A stretch of DNA of 16,877 nt from CAZYYO01 sp964650965. GTDB taxonomy: Bacteria; Bacillota; Clostridia; Lachnospirales; Lachnospiraceae. The notes under the pieces were generated by a model that was not told the DNA's origin, ran no database searches, and was given only the letters and a program-made list of their open reading frames with translations. Below are positions 1-7,835 of the stretch, one piece after another (the first letter of the stretch is position 1; the number at the start of each line of letters is the position of its first letter). The stretch lies in contig CAZYYO010000054.1 of assembly GCA_964650965.1 (NCBI GenBank), positions 1-16,877 of the forward strand, read 5' to 3'. The position numbers and the translations under genes were made by a program.

Positions 1-2
1 GT

Positions 3-380
3 GGAAGACTTGCCAAGCATCCTGGAGAAATGTCCAAGAGAATGCAGGAAGATTCTTACGCAAAGGGCAAATATGACGCAACTGCTAAGCAGGATGGTGT
101 TATTATTGAAAGAGTAGCAGAGCTTGCCCAAAAACGAGGTGTGTCCATGACCGAAATCTCTCTGGCATGGCTTCTTACCAAAGTAACCGCTCCAGTGGTA
201 GGAGCCACAAAGCTCCATCATATGGAAGGTGCCGCAAAGGCAACAGAGCTTGGACTGACAGCGGAGGAAATTGCTTATCTGGAAGAGCCTTATGTACCCC
301 ATAAGCTGGTTGGCGTAATGGCACAGAACACTCCGGCAGCAAAAACAGAGAAAAAGGTCTGGAATGTATCGAAAATGTGA
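3..380 (+). CDS. Aldo/keto reductase, C-terminal part (5' truncated by window edge)
   Basis: The reading frame is open from position 3 with no credible start, so the gene begins upstream of the window; the ATG at 30 is internal. About 125 C-terminal residues are visible. They show the last helices and loops of an NADPH-dependent aldo/keto reductase TIM barrel: a helix carrying VAELAQKRGVSMTEISLAWL, then the cofactor-binding stretch APVVGATKLHH (usual form: P-I-x-G-x-x), and the C-terminal EEPYVPHKLVG motif common in YajO/YhdN-like family members. Such enzymes reduce aldehydes or ketosugars in the cytoplasm. The stop at 378-380 is 31 bases before the start of the next gene, so the two are probably co-transcribed. 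A tail of about 20 residues follows the PHKLVG motif. Family is fairly certain; substrate is unknown. Confidence 0.85.
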   Translation, partial: GRLAKHPGEMSKRMQEDSYAKGKYDATAKQDGVIIERVAELAQKRGVSMTEISLAWLLTKVTAPVVGATKLHHMEGAAKATELGLTAEEIAYLEEPYVPHKLVGVMAQNTPAAKTEKKVWNVSKM

Positions 381-411
381 TAAAATGATTTCAAGGAAAG
401 AAGGTACTATT

Positions 412-1170
412 ATGGACAGAATTGAAAGATGTAATGAAAAATTTAAAGAATTATTTGGTGGAACTCCAACTACAACAGAGGGAACAGACCCGGAATTTAT
501 GAGAATCCTTCAGCGGTTTATTTTTGGAGAGGTGTGCTACACCGGTTCTCTGGATAATCGCATGAGAGAGCTGATTACCGTAACGGTGCTTGCAGTGAAT
601 CAGACACTGCCACAGCTAAAAGCCCATGTAGGTGCATCCTTAAATGTAGGTGCAACACCAGTGGAAATCAGAGAGACGATTTATCAATGTGCTGCGTTTA
701 TCGGATTCCCGAAAACATTGAATGCCATTGCTGCTATGAATGAGGTATTTACAGCACAGGGAATCCAACTGCCCCTGGAAAGTCAGGAGACCATAAAGGA
801 TGAAGAACGATATGAAGCAGGTCTGGCAATTCAAAAACCAACCTATGGAGATGAAATTAAGGAACGCTATACCTGGCTTCCCGGTGAATTTAAAGAAGTG
901 ATTCCGGAATTTTTAACCGCATTTGGTTTTGGCGATTTTAACACAAGAACAGGACTCAGTGAAAAAGAACGGGAATTATTGACCGTTGTATTGCTTGCGG
1001 CATTAGGTGGTGCAGAAGTGCAGGTTAAGGCTCATGTGATGGGAGCACTGAAAACAGGAAGTACAAAGGAAGAGGTAGTATGTGCACTTGTTCATGCCAT
1101 GCCTTATATGGGAATCCCCAGATTGTTTAATGCACTCAATTGCGGGAAAGAATTACTGTCAGAAGAATAG
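412..1170 (+). CDS. Carboxymuconolactone decarboxylase family protein, two tandem domains
   Basis: 252 residues. The frame opens at 364, inside the previous gene, but ATG 412 has an AAGG-type ribosome site at 401-404 with 7-base spacing and begins the conserved sequence, so I choose 412. Two copies of the all-helical carboxymuconolactone decarboxylase (CMD) fold are visible. The first has RELITVTVLAVNQTLPQLKA then HVGASLNVGATPVEI; the second has RELLTVVLLAALGGAEVQVK then HVMGALKTGSTKEEV. Each ends in a related GIPR/GFPKT-LNA segment. The CxxC pair of AhpD peroxidases is absent, so thiol peroxidase activity is unlikely. Proteins of this type are often encoded beside reductases and sugar or aromatic catabolic genes, but their reaction is usually unknown. 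It lies between the aldo/keto reductase and the transporter-hydrolase fusion, 32 bases upstream of the latter, probably in one operon. Confidence 0.85.
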   Translation: MDRIERCNEKFKELFGGTPTTTEGTDPEFMRILQRFIFGEVCYTGSLDNRMRELITVTVLAVNQTLPQLKAHVGASLNVGATPVEIRETIYQCAAFIGFPKTLNAIAAMNEVFTAQGIQLPLESQETIKDEERYEAGLAIQKPTYGDEIKERYTWLPGEFKEVIPEFLTAFGFGDFNTRTGLSEKERELLTVVLLAALGGAEVQVKAHVMGALKTGSTKEEVVCALVHAMPYMGIPRLFNALNCGKELLSEE

Positions 1171-1202
1171 GACCCGCGAAAACAACAATAAGGAGGCACA
1201 CA

Positions 1203-4202
1203 ATGAAACAGCAGCTTGGAAAAAAATTCTGGCTTACCCTGGTTATATTCTCCCTGATGGGACAGGTAGCCTGGGTAGTTGAGAATATGTACTTTAACGT
1301 ATTTATCTATAAGATGTTTCATGCCACAGCATCAGATATCTCTCTTATGGTGGGTGCAAGTGCCATTGCAGCCACATTAACAACCTGGCTCATTGGAGCA
1401 TTTTCAGACCGTATTGGCAAGCGAAAGATTTTAATCTGTGGCGGCTATATTGTCTGGGGAATATCCATCTTATCCTTTGCCTTTATTCGTATGGATATTC
1501 TAACTCCCATTGCAGGAAGTACCACAGCGGCGGCTTCTTTGGGAGTGACACTGGTTATTATTATGGATTGCGTCATGACCTTCTTTGGCTCATCAGCAAA
1601 TGACGCCGCCTTCAATGCCTGGCTGACAGATATGGGGGATGAAACCAATCGAGGCAAGATTGAAGGCATTAATTCCATGATGCCATTGGTGGGAATTCTG
1701 GTGGTCTTTGGAGGATTTATGGCCTTTGATTTGGATTCCTCCAAGAGCTGGGTCACCATTTATACCATTATCGGTGTGGCCGTGATTATTATAGGTGTGT
1801 TGGGCTTCTTTCTGATTAAGGATGCCGTAGTTCCTCCGGATAAAAAACGAACCTATCTGGAAAATGTACTGTACAGCTTCCGTCCATCGGTAATGAAAAA
1901 CAATCAGTTATTGTATGCAGTGGTAGGTGTGTTTTCCATTTTTGGTATTTCTATTCAGATATTTATGCCTTATCTTATCCTCTATTACGAGAAGTCCCTG
2001 GGAATGGAGAATTATGTTTTGGTTATGGCACCGGCGATTATATTAGCGGCTGTCATTACCAGCTTTTATGGGAAGTTATATGACCGGCTGGGTTTTCAGA
2101 AGTCCGTGGTTCCTACCATTTTATTTCTCATGGGTGGATACACCTTCCTGTTTTTCTTTACCAATGTAGTACCGGTATTTATCGGCTCCCTTCTTATGAT
2201 GACAGGTTATCTTACCGGAATGGCAATTTTCGGTGCTATGATTCGAGACCATATGCCGGAGGATAAAGCAGGATTGTTCCAAGGACTGCGAATTTTCGGA
2301 CAGGTATTTATTCCGGGAATTGTAGGCCCTGCTATTGGGGCTCGGGTATTAAGAAATGCACAGGAGATTGTTAACAGTGACGGAACTACTTCATTTCTTC
2401 CCAATCGTGGAATATTTCTTGCAGCATTTCTTGCAGCACTGGCAGTATTGATTGCATTGTATCTGGTATTTCTAATGATAAGAAGAGGACATCACAAGCT
2501 TGGACCAAAGGATACCTCCTTGGACTGGACCTCCTATCCCCGTCCCCAGATGAAGCGGGACAGCTTCCTGTCTCTTAATGGAAGCTGGAAGGCGAACGGA
2601 CAGACGGTACAGGTGCCTTATCCCCTGCAATCTTATTTAAGTGGATATCAGGGAAGGGTTCCTTCCAGAATTACATATGAGAAGCAGTTTGCTCTCCCGG
2701 AGAATTTCAGGAAGGATAACCAGAGAGTACTTTTGCATTTTGGAGCAGTAGATACTATTGCAGGTGTCACCTTAAATCAACATTCCTATCCTCTGCATCA
2801 GGGCGGCTATCTGCCATTTACCATTGATATTACAGAGCAGGTTATAACAAATGGAGACAATGAGCTAACAGTGATGGTGAAGGATTCCACCGGAACACGT
2901 TATCCTTATGGAAAGCAAACCAAGCGTCGGGGAGGCATGTGGTATACCCCGGTGAGTGGCATTTGGCAGACCGTATGGTTAGAGGCAGTGGAGGAGCATG
3001 GAATTTGTGATATCCAGATTACTCCGGATCTTCAGGGAATTCAACTGAAGGTGGATGCACCAGCTGTGGAGAAGGTGCAGGTAACTATTTATCAGGGGGA
3101 AATCATAGGAGAACACACAGCATTTGCCAGAGAGCATATCATCTTCCAGGACACTGTTCCAAAGACCGGATATATTGCCCTGCCTTCAGAAGAAATAAAG
3201 ATTTGGGATTGTCAGCATCCATTTTTATATAGTATGACAGTGGAGACAGACCAGGATCGGGTTGATACCTATTTTGCATTAAGAGAGATTGCTATTAGAA
3301 AGATTGGTAATTATGAGAGATTCTGCCTGAATGGACAGCCCATTTTCCTAAACGGAGTATTGGATCAGGGCTATTACTGTGATGGTATCTTCCTTCCTGG
3401 AAATGAGAAGGAATATGACCGGGATATTCTGCGAATGAAAAGCCTGGGTTATAATATCTTAAGAAAGCATATTAAGGTGGAGCCGGAATATTTCTATAAC
3501 GCATGTGACCGTCTGGGAATGCTGGTTATGCAGGATATGGTAAATAATGGACGATATCGATTTATCAGAGATACCGTACTTCCCACCTTAGGGAAAATGG
3601 ACTACGACGATACCAGAAGAATTCGAAGTGCTAAGGGAAAGGAAATCTTCCTGGAACACACCAAAGATACCATTCGCCAGCTGTATAATCATCCCTGTAT
3701 CATTGCCTACACCATCTTCAATGAAGGTTGGGGACAGTTCGACAGTGACAAGGCTTATACTATGGTAAAGGAATTGGATTCAACCAGGATTATTGATTCC
3801 ACCTCCGGCTGGTTTGCCCAGAAGAAATCAGATGTGGACAGCCTACATATTTATTTTCGAAATGAACGTGTGAAAGCACAGCAGCGACCTGCATTTATCA
3901 GTGAATGTGGTGGCTACACCTATATGATTCCAGGACATTTCTACAGTAAATATGCCATGTACGGATATGGTAATTACAAGAATGAAACAGAGCTGACAGA
4001 TGCTGTGATTCAGATGTATCAGGAGATGGTATTACCCTCTATTTCAGAGGGATTGTGTGGTTGCATCTATACTCAACTAAGCGATGTAGAGGATGAAACC
4101 AACGGAATCTATACTTACGACAGGCAAATCTGCAAGGTGGAGGAGGAACGTCTGCGGGCTGTCAATGAGAAGATATTAGAGGCAATGATGATAGTTTTTT
4201 AA
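1203..4202 (+). CDS. MFS sugar transporter fused to family 2 glycoside hydrolase
   Basis: 999 residues; ATG 1203 follows an AAGGAGG site. Residues 1 to about 426 form an MFS transporter with 12 hydrophobic segments, including the loop 2-3 motif GAFSDRIGKRK (65-75) and its second-half echo GKLYDRLG. After a hydrophilic linker (about 427-444) comes a complete GH2 enzyme: sugar-binding jelly roll starting YPRPQMKRDSFLSLNGSW (Y445), the GIWQTVWLE motif near 585, an immunoglobulin-like domain, then a TIM barrel. The acid/base candidate is E841 in IFNEGWGQ and the nucleophile candidate E901 in AFISECGG; the family signature YTQLSDVEDETNG follows. Twelve TM segments put both ends in the cytoplasm, so the enzyme would act on imported substrate at the inner membrane face. 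No stop, shift or credible internal ribosome site occurs at the junction. Exact glycosidase activity (beta-galactosidase, beta-glucuronidase or other) is unresolved. A separate transporter and hydrolase are the usual arrangement. Confidence 0.9.
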   Translation: MKQQLGKKFWLTLVIFSLMGQVAWVVENMYFNVFIYKMFHATASDISLMVGASAIAATLTTWLIGAFSDRIGKRKILICGGYIVWGISILSFAFIRMDILTPIAGSTTAAASLGVTLVIIMDCVMTFFGSSANDAAFNAWLTDMGDETNRGKIEGINSMMPLVGILVVFGGFMAFDLDSSKSWVTIYTIIGVAVIIIGVLGFFLIKDAVVPPDKKRTYLENVLYSFRPSVMKNNQLLYAVVGVFSIFGISIQIFMPYLILYYEKSLGMENYVLVMAPAIILAAVITSFYGKLYDRLGFQKSVVPTILFLMGGYTFLFFFTNVVPVFIGSLLMMTGYLTGMAIFGAMIRDHMPEDKAGLFQGLRIFGQVFIPGIVGPAIGARVLRNAQEIVNSDGTTSFLPNRGIFLAAFLAALAVLIALYLVFLMIRRGHHKLGPKDTSLDWTSYPRPQMKRDSFLSLNGSWKANGQTVQVPYPLQSYLSGYQGRVPSRITYEKQFALPENFRKDNQRVLLHFGAVDTIAGVTLNQHSYPLHQGGYLPFTIDITEQVITNGDNELTVMVKDSTGTRYPYGKQTKRRGGMWYTPVSGIWQTVWLEAVEEHGICDIQITPDLQGIQLKVDAPAVEKVQVTIYQGEIIGEHTAFAREHIIFQDTVPKTGYIALPSEEIKIWDCQHPFLYSMTVETDQDRVDTYFALREIAIRKIGNYERFCLNGQPIFLNGVLDQGYYCDGIFLPGNEKEYDRDILRMKSLGYNILRKHIKVEPEYFYNACDRLGMLVMQDMVNNGRYRFIRDTVLPTLGKMDYDDTRRIRSAKGKEIFLEHTKDTIRQLYNHPCIIAYTIFNEGWGQFDSDKAYTMVKELDSTRIIDSTSGWFAQKKSDVDSLHIYFRNERVKAQQRPAFISECGGYTYMIPGHFYSKYAMYGYGNYKNETELTDAVIQMYQEMVLPSISEGLCGCIYTQLSDVEDETNGIYTYDRQICKVEEERLRAVNEKILEAMMIVF

Positions 4203-4218
4203 ACAGGGGAGGGTTATG

Positions 4219-4851
4219 ATGAAAAAAAGAATGAAACGAATGATGTTATGTCTCACCATGATTACAATGCTTGTAGGGCTATGTGCCTGTAGTGGGGATG
4301 TAAGAAATGTTACAGACATCAGCCAATATGTGGATAAAGCGGAGTTTAAGGGCTACAGTGGTCTGGCATTATTTCCGGATTCTGTAGATGAGTCAGTGGT
4401 AGATCAGTACTTTTATGATTTCCAGGATACCATGTTTGACCCTACCGTTCAGATTTATCTGAAATGTACCTACACCCAGGAAGCCTTTGATGCAGAGTGT
4501 CAGCGTATGGCAGGAGAATCTATTACCAGTGATGGAGTTACCCACACCGTGCAGTATAACCAGGAGGATTATTTGCTGCCGGCATATGAAGCAATTCACG
4601 GCAGTAATTTCTGTTATGAATATGCCCTGGTGGATGAAGATAATTGCAGTATACAGTATCTGTTCCTTCAATTTGTAACGAAGGAGGATATGGTATTCGA
4701 TACCAAGCTGCTGCCAGATGATTATCTAGATAGCATTGACTTGCCAGATGATTATGATGCAGATGATACCAGCATAGGCTTTGATATCTATGCCTTCCCA
4801 TTTGGTGGAAGCGGTGATGCGGCATCAGGATATAGGATGGTATATCAATAA
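4219..4851 (+). CDS. Small predicted lipoprotein of unknown function
   Basis: 210 residues. Two ATGs are adjacent at 4216 and 4219; the GGAGG at 4208-4212 lies 6 bases before 4219 but only 3 before 4216, so 4219 is preferred. The N-terminus is a lipoprotein signal: basic residues, a hydrophobic core, and a lipobox L-C-A-C with the lipidated cysteine at C24. The mature part is acidic and rich in Asp and Tyr, with a DDY-containing stretch near the C-terminus and no repeat or domain I recognise. It should be anchored on the outer face of the membrane. It starts 16 bases after the transporter-hydrolase fusion and is the last gene before a terminator, so it is probably translated from the same mRNA. 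A role beside the transporter is possible but nothing in the sequence shows one. Confidence 0.75.
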   Translation: MKKRMKRMMLCLTMITMLVGLCACSGDVRNVTDISQYVDKAEFKGYSGLALFPDSVDESVVDQYFYDFQDTMFDPTVQIYLKCTYTQEAFDAECQRMAGESITSDGVTHTVQYNQEDYLLPAYEAIHGSNFCYEYALVDEDNCSIQYLFLQFVTKEDMVFDTKLLPDDYLDSIDLPDDYDADDTSIGFDIYAFPFGGSGDAASGYRMVYQ

Positions 4852-4857
4852 TAGAAA

Positions 4858-4892
4858 AAAGCCCGGGAAGAATAAAATTCTTCTCGGGCTTT
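4858..4892. terminator. Bidirectional intrinsic terminator between lipoprotein gene and typA
   Basis: A 12-bp stem (4861-4872 with 4878-4889, one G-T pair) encloses the loop TAAAA. It is flanked by A4855-4860 on the left and TTT at 4890-4892 on the right, so it can end the plus-strand operon and, read in reverse with a six-base U run, the minus-strand typA transcript. Confidence 0.85.
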
Positions 4893-4899
4893 CCCTTAC

Positions 4900-6732
4900 T
4901 TATTTTCTATTCATAGAAGAACGTTTTCTCATGGTTGGATCTAAGATACGCTTTCTGATACGAAGACTTTCCGGAGTAATTTCCAGAAGCTCATCTGTGT
5001 CGATAAAATCAATAGCCTGCTCTAAGCTTAAGATTCTTGGTGGAACCAGAGTTAATGCTTCATCAGCAGAAGAGGTTCTGGTATTTGTCAGATGCTTCTT
5101 CTTACATACATTAATCTCAATGTCTTCCGCTCTGGAGGAAGAACCAATTACCATACCGGAATATACTCGTTCTCCGGCACCGATAAATAGGGTACCACGA
5201 TCCTGTGCTGAGAATAAACCATAGGCTACAGATTCACCACTTTCAAAGGCAATTAAGGAACCCTGCTTACGATAGGTGATTTCACCCTTATATGGCTCAT
5301 AACCGTCGAAAATAGTATTGATAATACCATTTCCTCTGGTATCTGTCATAAATTCTCCACGGTATCCAATTAATCCACGGGCTGGAATCTTGAATTCTAC
5401 TCGGGTAAATCCACCGGTAATAGGAGTCATGTTCTGCAGCTCGCCTTTACGCTGGCTTAGCTTCTCAATAACGGCACCGGTATATTCATCCGGAACATCT
5501 ACATAAGCTCGTTCCATAGGTTCAAGCTTTTTGCCATGCTCATCTGTATGGAATAACACCTCAGCCTTGCTGACAGCGAATTCAAAGCCTTCTCTACGCA
5601 TGTTCTCAATTAATACGGATAAATGCAGCTCGCCTCGACCGGATACCTTGTAGCTGTCTGGGCTGTCTGTTTCTTCTACACGAAGAGAAACATCTGTATT
5701 TAATTCACGAAACAGTCTGTCTCGAATATGTCTGGAGGTTACGAATTTACCTTCCTGTCCAGCCAGAGGACTGTCATTTACAATGAAGTTCATGGCAATG
5801 GTAGGCTCTGAAATCTTCTGGAAAGGAATCGCTACTGGATTCTCTGGGGAACAGATGGTATCTCCAATGTGAATATCGGTAATACCGGAAATGGCAACAA
5901 TAGAGCCAATGCGGGCTTCTGCTACATCTACCTTGCTTAATCCGTCGAATTCATAAAGCTTACTGATACGAACCTTTTGCTGTTTGTCTGGGTCATGGTG
6001 GTTTACAACCACAGCATCCTGATTGATTTTAATGACACCGTTATCCACCTTACCGATACCAATACGTCCTACATATTCACTGTAGTCGATAGTACTAATC
6101 AGTACCTGGGTATTTGCATCCGGGTCACCGGTTGGTGCTGGAATATAGTCGATGATGGTTTCAAATAATGCTGTCATGTCCTTTTTCTCATCATTTAAGT
6201 CACGAACGGCATAGCCTTCCTTGGCAGAAGCATAAATAAATGGACAGTCCAGCTGCTCATCAGAGGCATCTAAATCCATAAATAATTCCAATACTTCATC
6301 AATTACATCATCAGGGCGTGCTTCCGGACGATCAATTTTATTAATACATACAATTACGGGAAGATCTAAGTCTAGGGCTTTCATTAATACGAACTTTGTC
6401 TGAGGCATAGCACCTTCAAAGGCATCTACCACCAGAACAACACCATTTACCATCTTCAGAACTCGCTCTACCTCGCCACCGAAATCAGCATGTCCTGGGG
6501 TATCAATAATGTTGATTTTTGTATCTTTATAAAAGACAGCCGTATTCTTAGAAAGGATGGTGATTCCTCGTTCCCGCTCAATATCGTTGGAGTCCATAAC
6601 ACGTTCCTGAACCTCTTGATTGGCACGGAATACACCACTTTGCTTTAACAACTCATCTACCAGGGTAGTTTTACCATGGTCAACATGGGCGATAATAGCG
6701 ATATTACGGATGTCATCTCTGCTTTGTTTCAT
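4900..6732 (-). CDS. typA: Translational GTPase TypA/BipA
   Basis: 610 residues, the usual length for TypA. The frame extends to 6897, but the extra 55 codons would span a good promoter; the start at 6732 has an AAGGA site 4 bases upstream and begins MKQSRDDIRNIAIIAHVD, the normal TypA beginning. The GTPase domain shows G1 AHVDHGKT (15-22), switch I ERERGITI, G3 DTPGH (77-81), G4 NKID (131-134) and G5 SAK. It is followed by beta-barrel domain 2, EF-G-like domains III and V (GRGELHLSVLIENMRREGFE; ARGLIGYRGEF) and the TypA-specific C-terminal domain ending in a basic ITPESLRIRKRILDPTMRKR segment. TypA binds ribosomes and supports growth under stress and ribosome assembly. It stands alone on the minus strand between two plus-strand groups and is a housekeeping gene, probably unrelated to the sugar genes. 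Confidence 0.97.
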   Translation of the reverse strand: MKQSRDDIRNIAIIAHVDHGKTTLVDELLKQSGVFRANQEVQERVMDSNDIERERGITILSKNTAVFYKDTKINIIDTPGHADFGGEVERVLKMVNGVVLVVDAFEGAMPQTKFVLMKALDLDLPVIVCINKIDRPEARPDDVIDEVLELFMDLDASDEQLDCPFIYASAKEGYAVRDLNDEKKDMTALFETIIDYIPAPTGDPDANTQVLISTIDYSEYVGRIGIGKVDNGVIKINQDAVVVNHHDPDKQQKVRISKLYEFDGLSKVDVAEARIGSIVAISGITDIHIGDTICSPENPVAIPFQKISEPTIAMNFIVNDSPLAGQEGKFVTSRHIRDRLFRELNTDVSLRVEETDSPDSYKVSGRGELHLSVLIENMRREGFEFAVSKAEVLFHTDEHGKKLEPMERAYVDVPDEYTGAVIEKLSQRKGELQNMTPITGGFTRVEFKIPARGLIGYRGEFMTDTRGNGIINTIFDGYEPYKGEITYRKQGSLIAFESGESVAYGLFSAQDRGTLFIGAGERVYSGMVIGSSSRAEDIEINVCKKKHLTNTRTSSADEALTLVPPRILSLEQAIDFIDTDELLEITPESLRIRKRILDPTMRKRSSMNRK

Positions 6733-6778
6733 ATGTTCCTTCTTTCTTATAATAATACATCTTCTGACCGACCTTAGT

Positions 6779-6806
6779 ATTTTACCACAATTTTTGCAGA
6801 TTACAA
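6779..6806 (-). promoter_or_regulatory. Candidate typA promoter with extended -10
   Basis: Read on the minus strand: TTGTAA (-35, at 6801-6806), a 16-base spacer ending in TGG, then TAAAAT (-10, at 6779-6784), giving the extended form TGnTAAAAT. Transcription would start near 6771, about 40 bases before ATG 6732, which supports that start over the longer frame. The whole 6733-7060 gap (328 bases) holds this promoter, the one at 6963-6991 and no gene that I can see. Confidence 0.6.
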
Positions 6807-6962
6807 GGATTTTCTCCATTGTTGCTCCAGAAGTACTAAAATCTGAAAAATCAAGCTTTTTATTAGAAAATTGAAGAAACACGAAAGTTATCGACAAAAT
6901 ATGGTAATCATCTTAGGTTCAACGTGTTAAAACAGAGAAGTGGTTTGCAAAGGTTCTATGAT

Positions 6963-6991
6963 TTATCCTACCTGCATACCAATAGTATAAG
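6963..6991 (+). promoter_or_regulatory. Candidate promoter of the SSB-like gene
   Basis: TTATCC at 6963-6968, a 17-base spacer and TATAAG at 6986-6991. Each box differs from consensus (4/6 and 5/6). It lies about 70 bases before ATG 7061, in the divergent gap with typA. Confidence 0.35.
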
Positions 6992-7060
6992 AAGAATTAT
7001 CATCAGAAAAACTGATAAAATGCATGACAAGTGCATGGGAGAGGAAGGGAGAAATTATTC

Positions 7061-7693
7061 ATGGCAGATAAAATATTAGAAAATAACCAGGTTTCAATCG
7101 TTGGAGAAATTGTATCTGATTTCCAGTATAGTCATGAAGTCTATGGAGAGGGCTTCTATATGGTGGAGGTAGCTGTCAGCAGGCTGAGCAATTATGCAGA
7201 TTACATACCGCTTATGATTTCGGAACGGTTGATTGATACTACCCAGAACTATATTGGGGAAAAGGTGTATGCAACAGGACAATTTCGGTCCTACAACCGG
7301 CATGAGGAAATGAAGAATCGATTGATTTTATCCGTATTTGTTCGGGAAATTCAGTTTATAGATGGAGAATGGGATGAGGAGGAAATGAAAAGCAATCTCA
7401 TCACATTGGATGGATATGTGTGCAAGGAACCGGTATATCGTAAGACACCCCTTGGCAGAGAAATTGCAGATCTTCTGGTGGCAGTGAATCGTTCCTATGG
7501 AAAGTCTGATTATATTCCTTGTATTTGCTGGGGAAGAAATGCAAGATTTGCCTCTGGATTTGGTATTGGCTCTCATGTAGAGGTGATTGGACGGATACAA
7601 AGTCGGGAATATGTGAAGAAGATATCTGACGAGGAGACAGAGCGGCGGGTAGCCTATGAAGTATCCGTAAGTAAGATTGAGGAAATAGAATAG
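7061..7693 (+). CDS. Single-stranded DNA-binding protein-like, two tandem OB folds
   Basis: 210 residues. The frame opens with GTG at 7031, but ATG 7061 preceded by a GGAAGGGAG stretch is the better start. Two OB-fold halves are visible. The first (about 10-105) has NQVSIVGEIVSDFQYSHEVY, FYMVEVAVSRLSNYADYIPL and GEKVYATGQFRSYN. The second (about 112-205) has NLITLDGYVCKEPVYRKTPL, REIADLLVAVNRSYGKSDYI, the CICWGRNA core and GSHVEVIGRIQSREY. The second half fits the SSB family best (usual core: VxWGKxA, GxRVxVEGRLxxRxY). The acidic DDDIPF-type tail through which bacterial SSB recruits partners is missing; the protein ends EEIE. It is therefore likely to be an accessory ssDNA-binding protein, not the main SSB. 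No replication gene is adjacent, and 142 bases separate it from the next gene. Confidence 0.75.
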   Translation: MADKILENNQVSIVGEIVSDFQYSHEVYGEGFYMVEVAVSRLSNYADYIPLMISERLIDTTQNYIGEKVYATGQFRSYNRHEEMKNRLILSVFVREIQFIDGEWDEEEMKSNLITLDGYVCKEPVYRKTPLGREIADLLVAVNRSYGKSDYIPCICWGRNARFASGFGIGSHVEVIGRIQSREYVKKISDEETERRVAYEVSVSKIEEIE

Positions 7694-7747
7694 AAAAAAG
7701 CCTGCTTTATTTCAACAAACCTGCCGTAATTTGCCATTTTTTAGAAA

Positions 7748-7776
7748 TTGTGATATAGTCGTGCTACTCGTGTAAT
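7748..7776 (+). promoter_or_regulatory. Candidate promoter of the CobO-like gene
   Basis: TTGTGA at 7748-7753, a 17-base spacer and TGTAAT at 7771-7776, ending 59 bases before ATG 7836. No convincing terminator separates this from the SSB-like gene, so read-through is also possible. Confidence 0.3.
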
Positions 7777-7835
7777 ATTTCTGCCGTTGCAGTGATATTA
7801 TGGATATGTGGTTCCTTTTGGTACAGGAGGTTATG

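Noticed and set aside
2520..2560. Separate start for the GH2 part (ATG in YPRPQM)
   Set aside because: No ribosome site precedes it, and the conserved GH2 sequence begins before this ATG in the same frame as the transporter.
6733..6897. N-terminal extension of 55 codons on TypA
   Set aside because: It spans a good promoter, lacks TypA similarity, and the start at 6732 has its own ribosome site.
7002..7016. ATCAG-AAAAA-CTGAT inverted repeat in the SSB-like gene leader
   Set aside because: Five-base arms in AT-rich sequence are expected by chance and no T run or regulator context supports it.
7694..7835. Cobalamin riboswitch ahead of the CobO-like gene
   Set aside because: The gap is only 142 bases and I see no B12-box or the long paired leader such a riboswitch needs.
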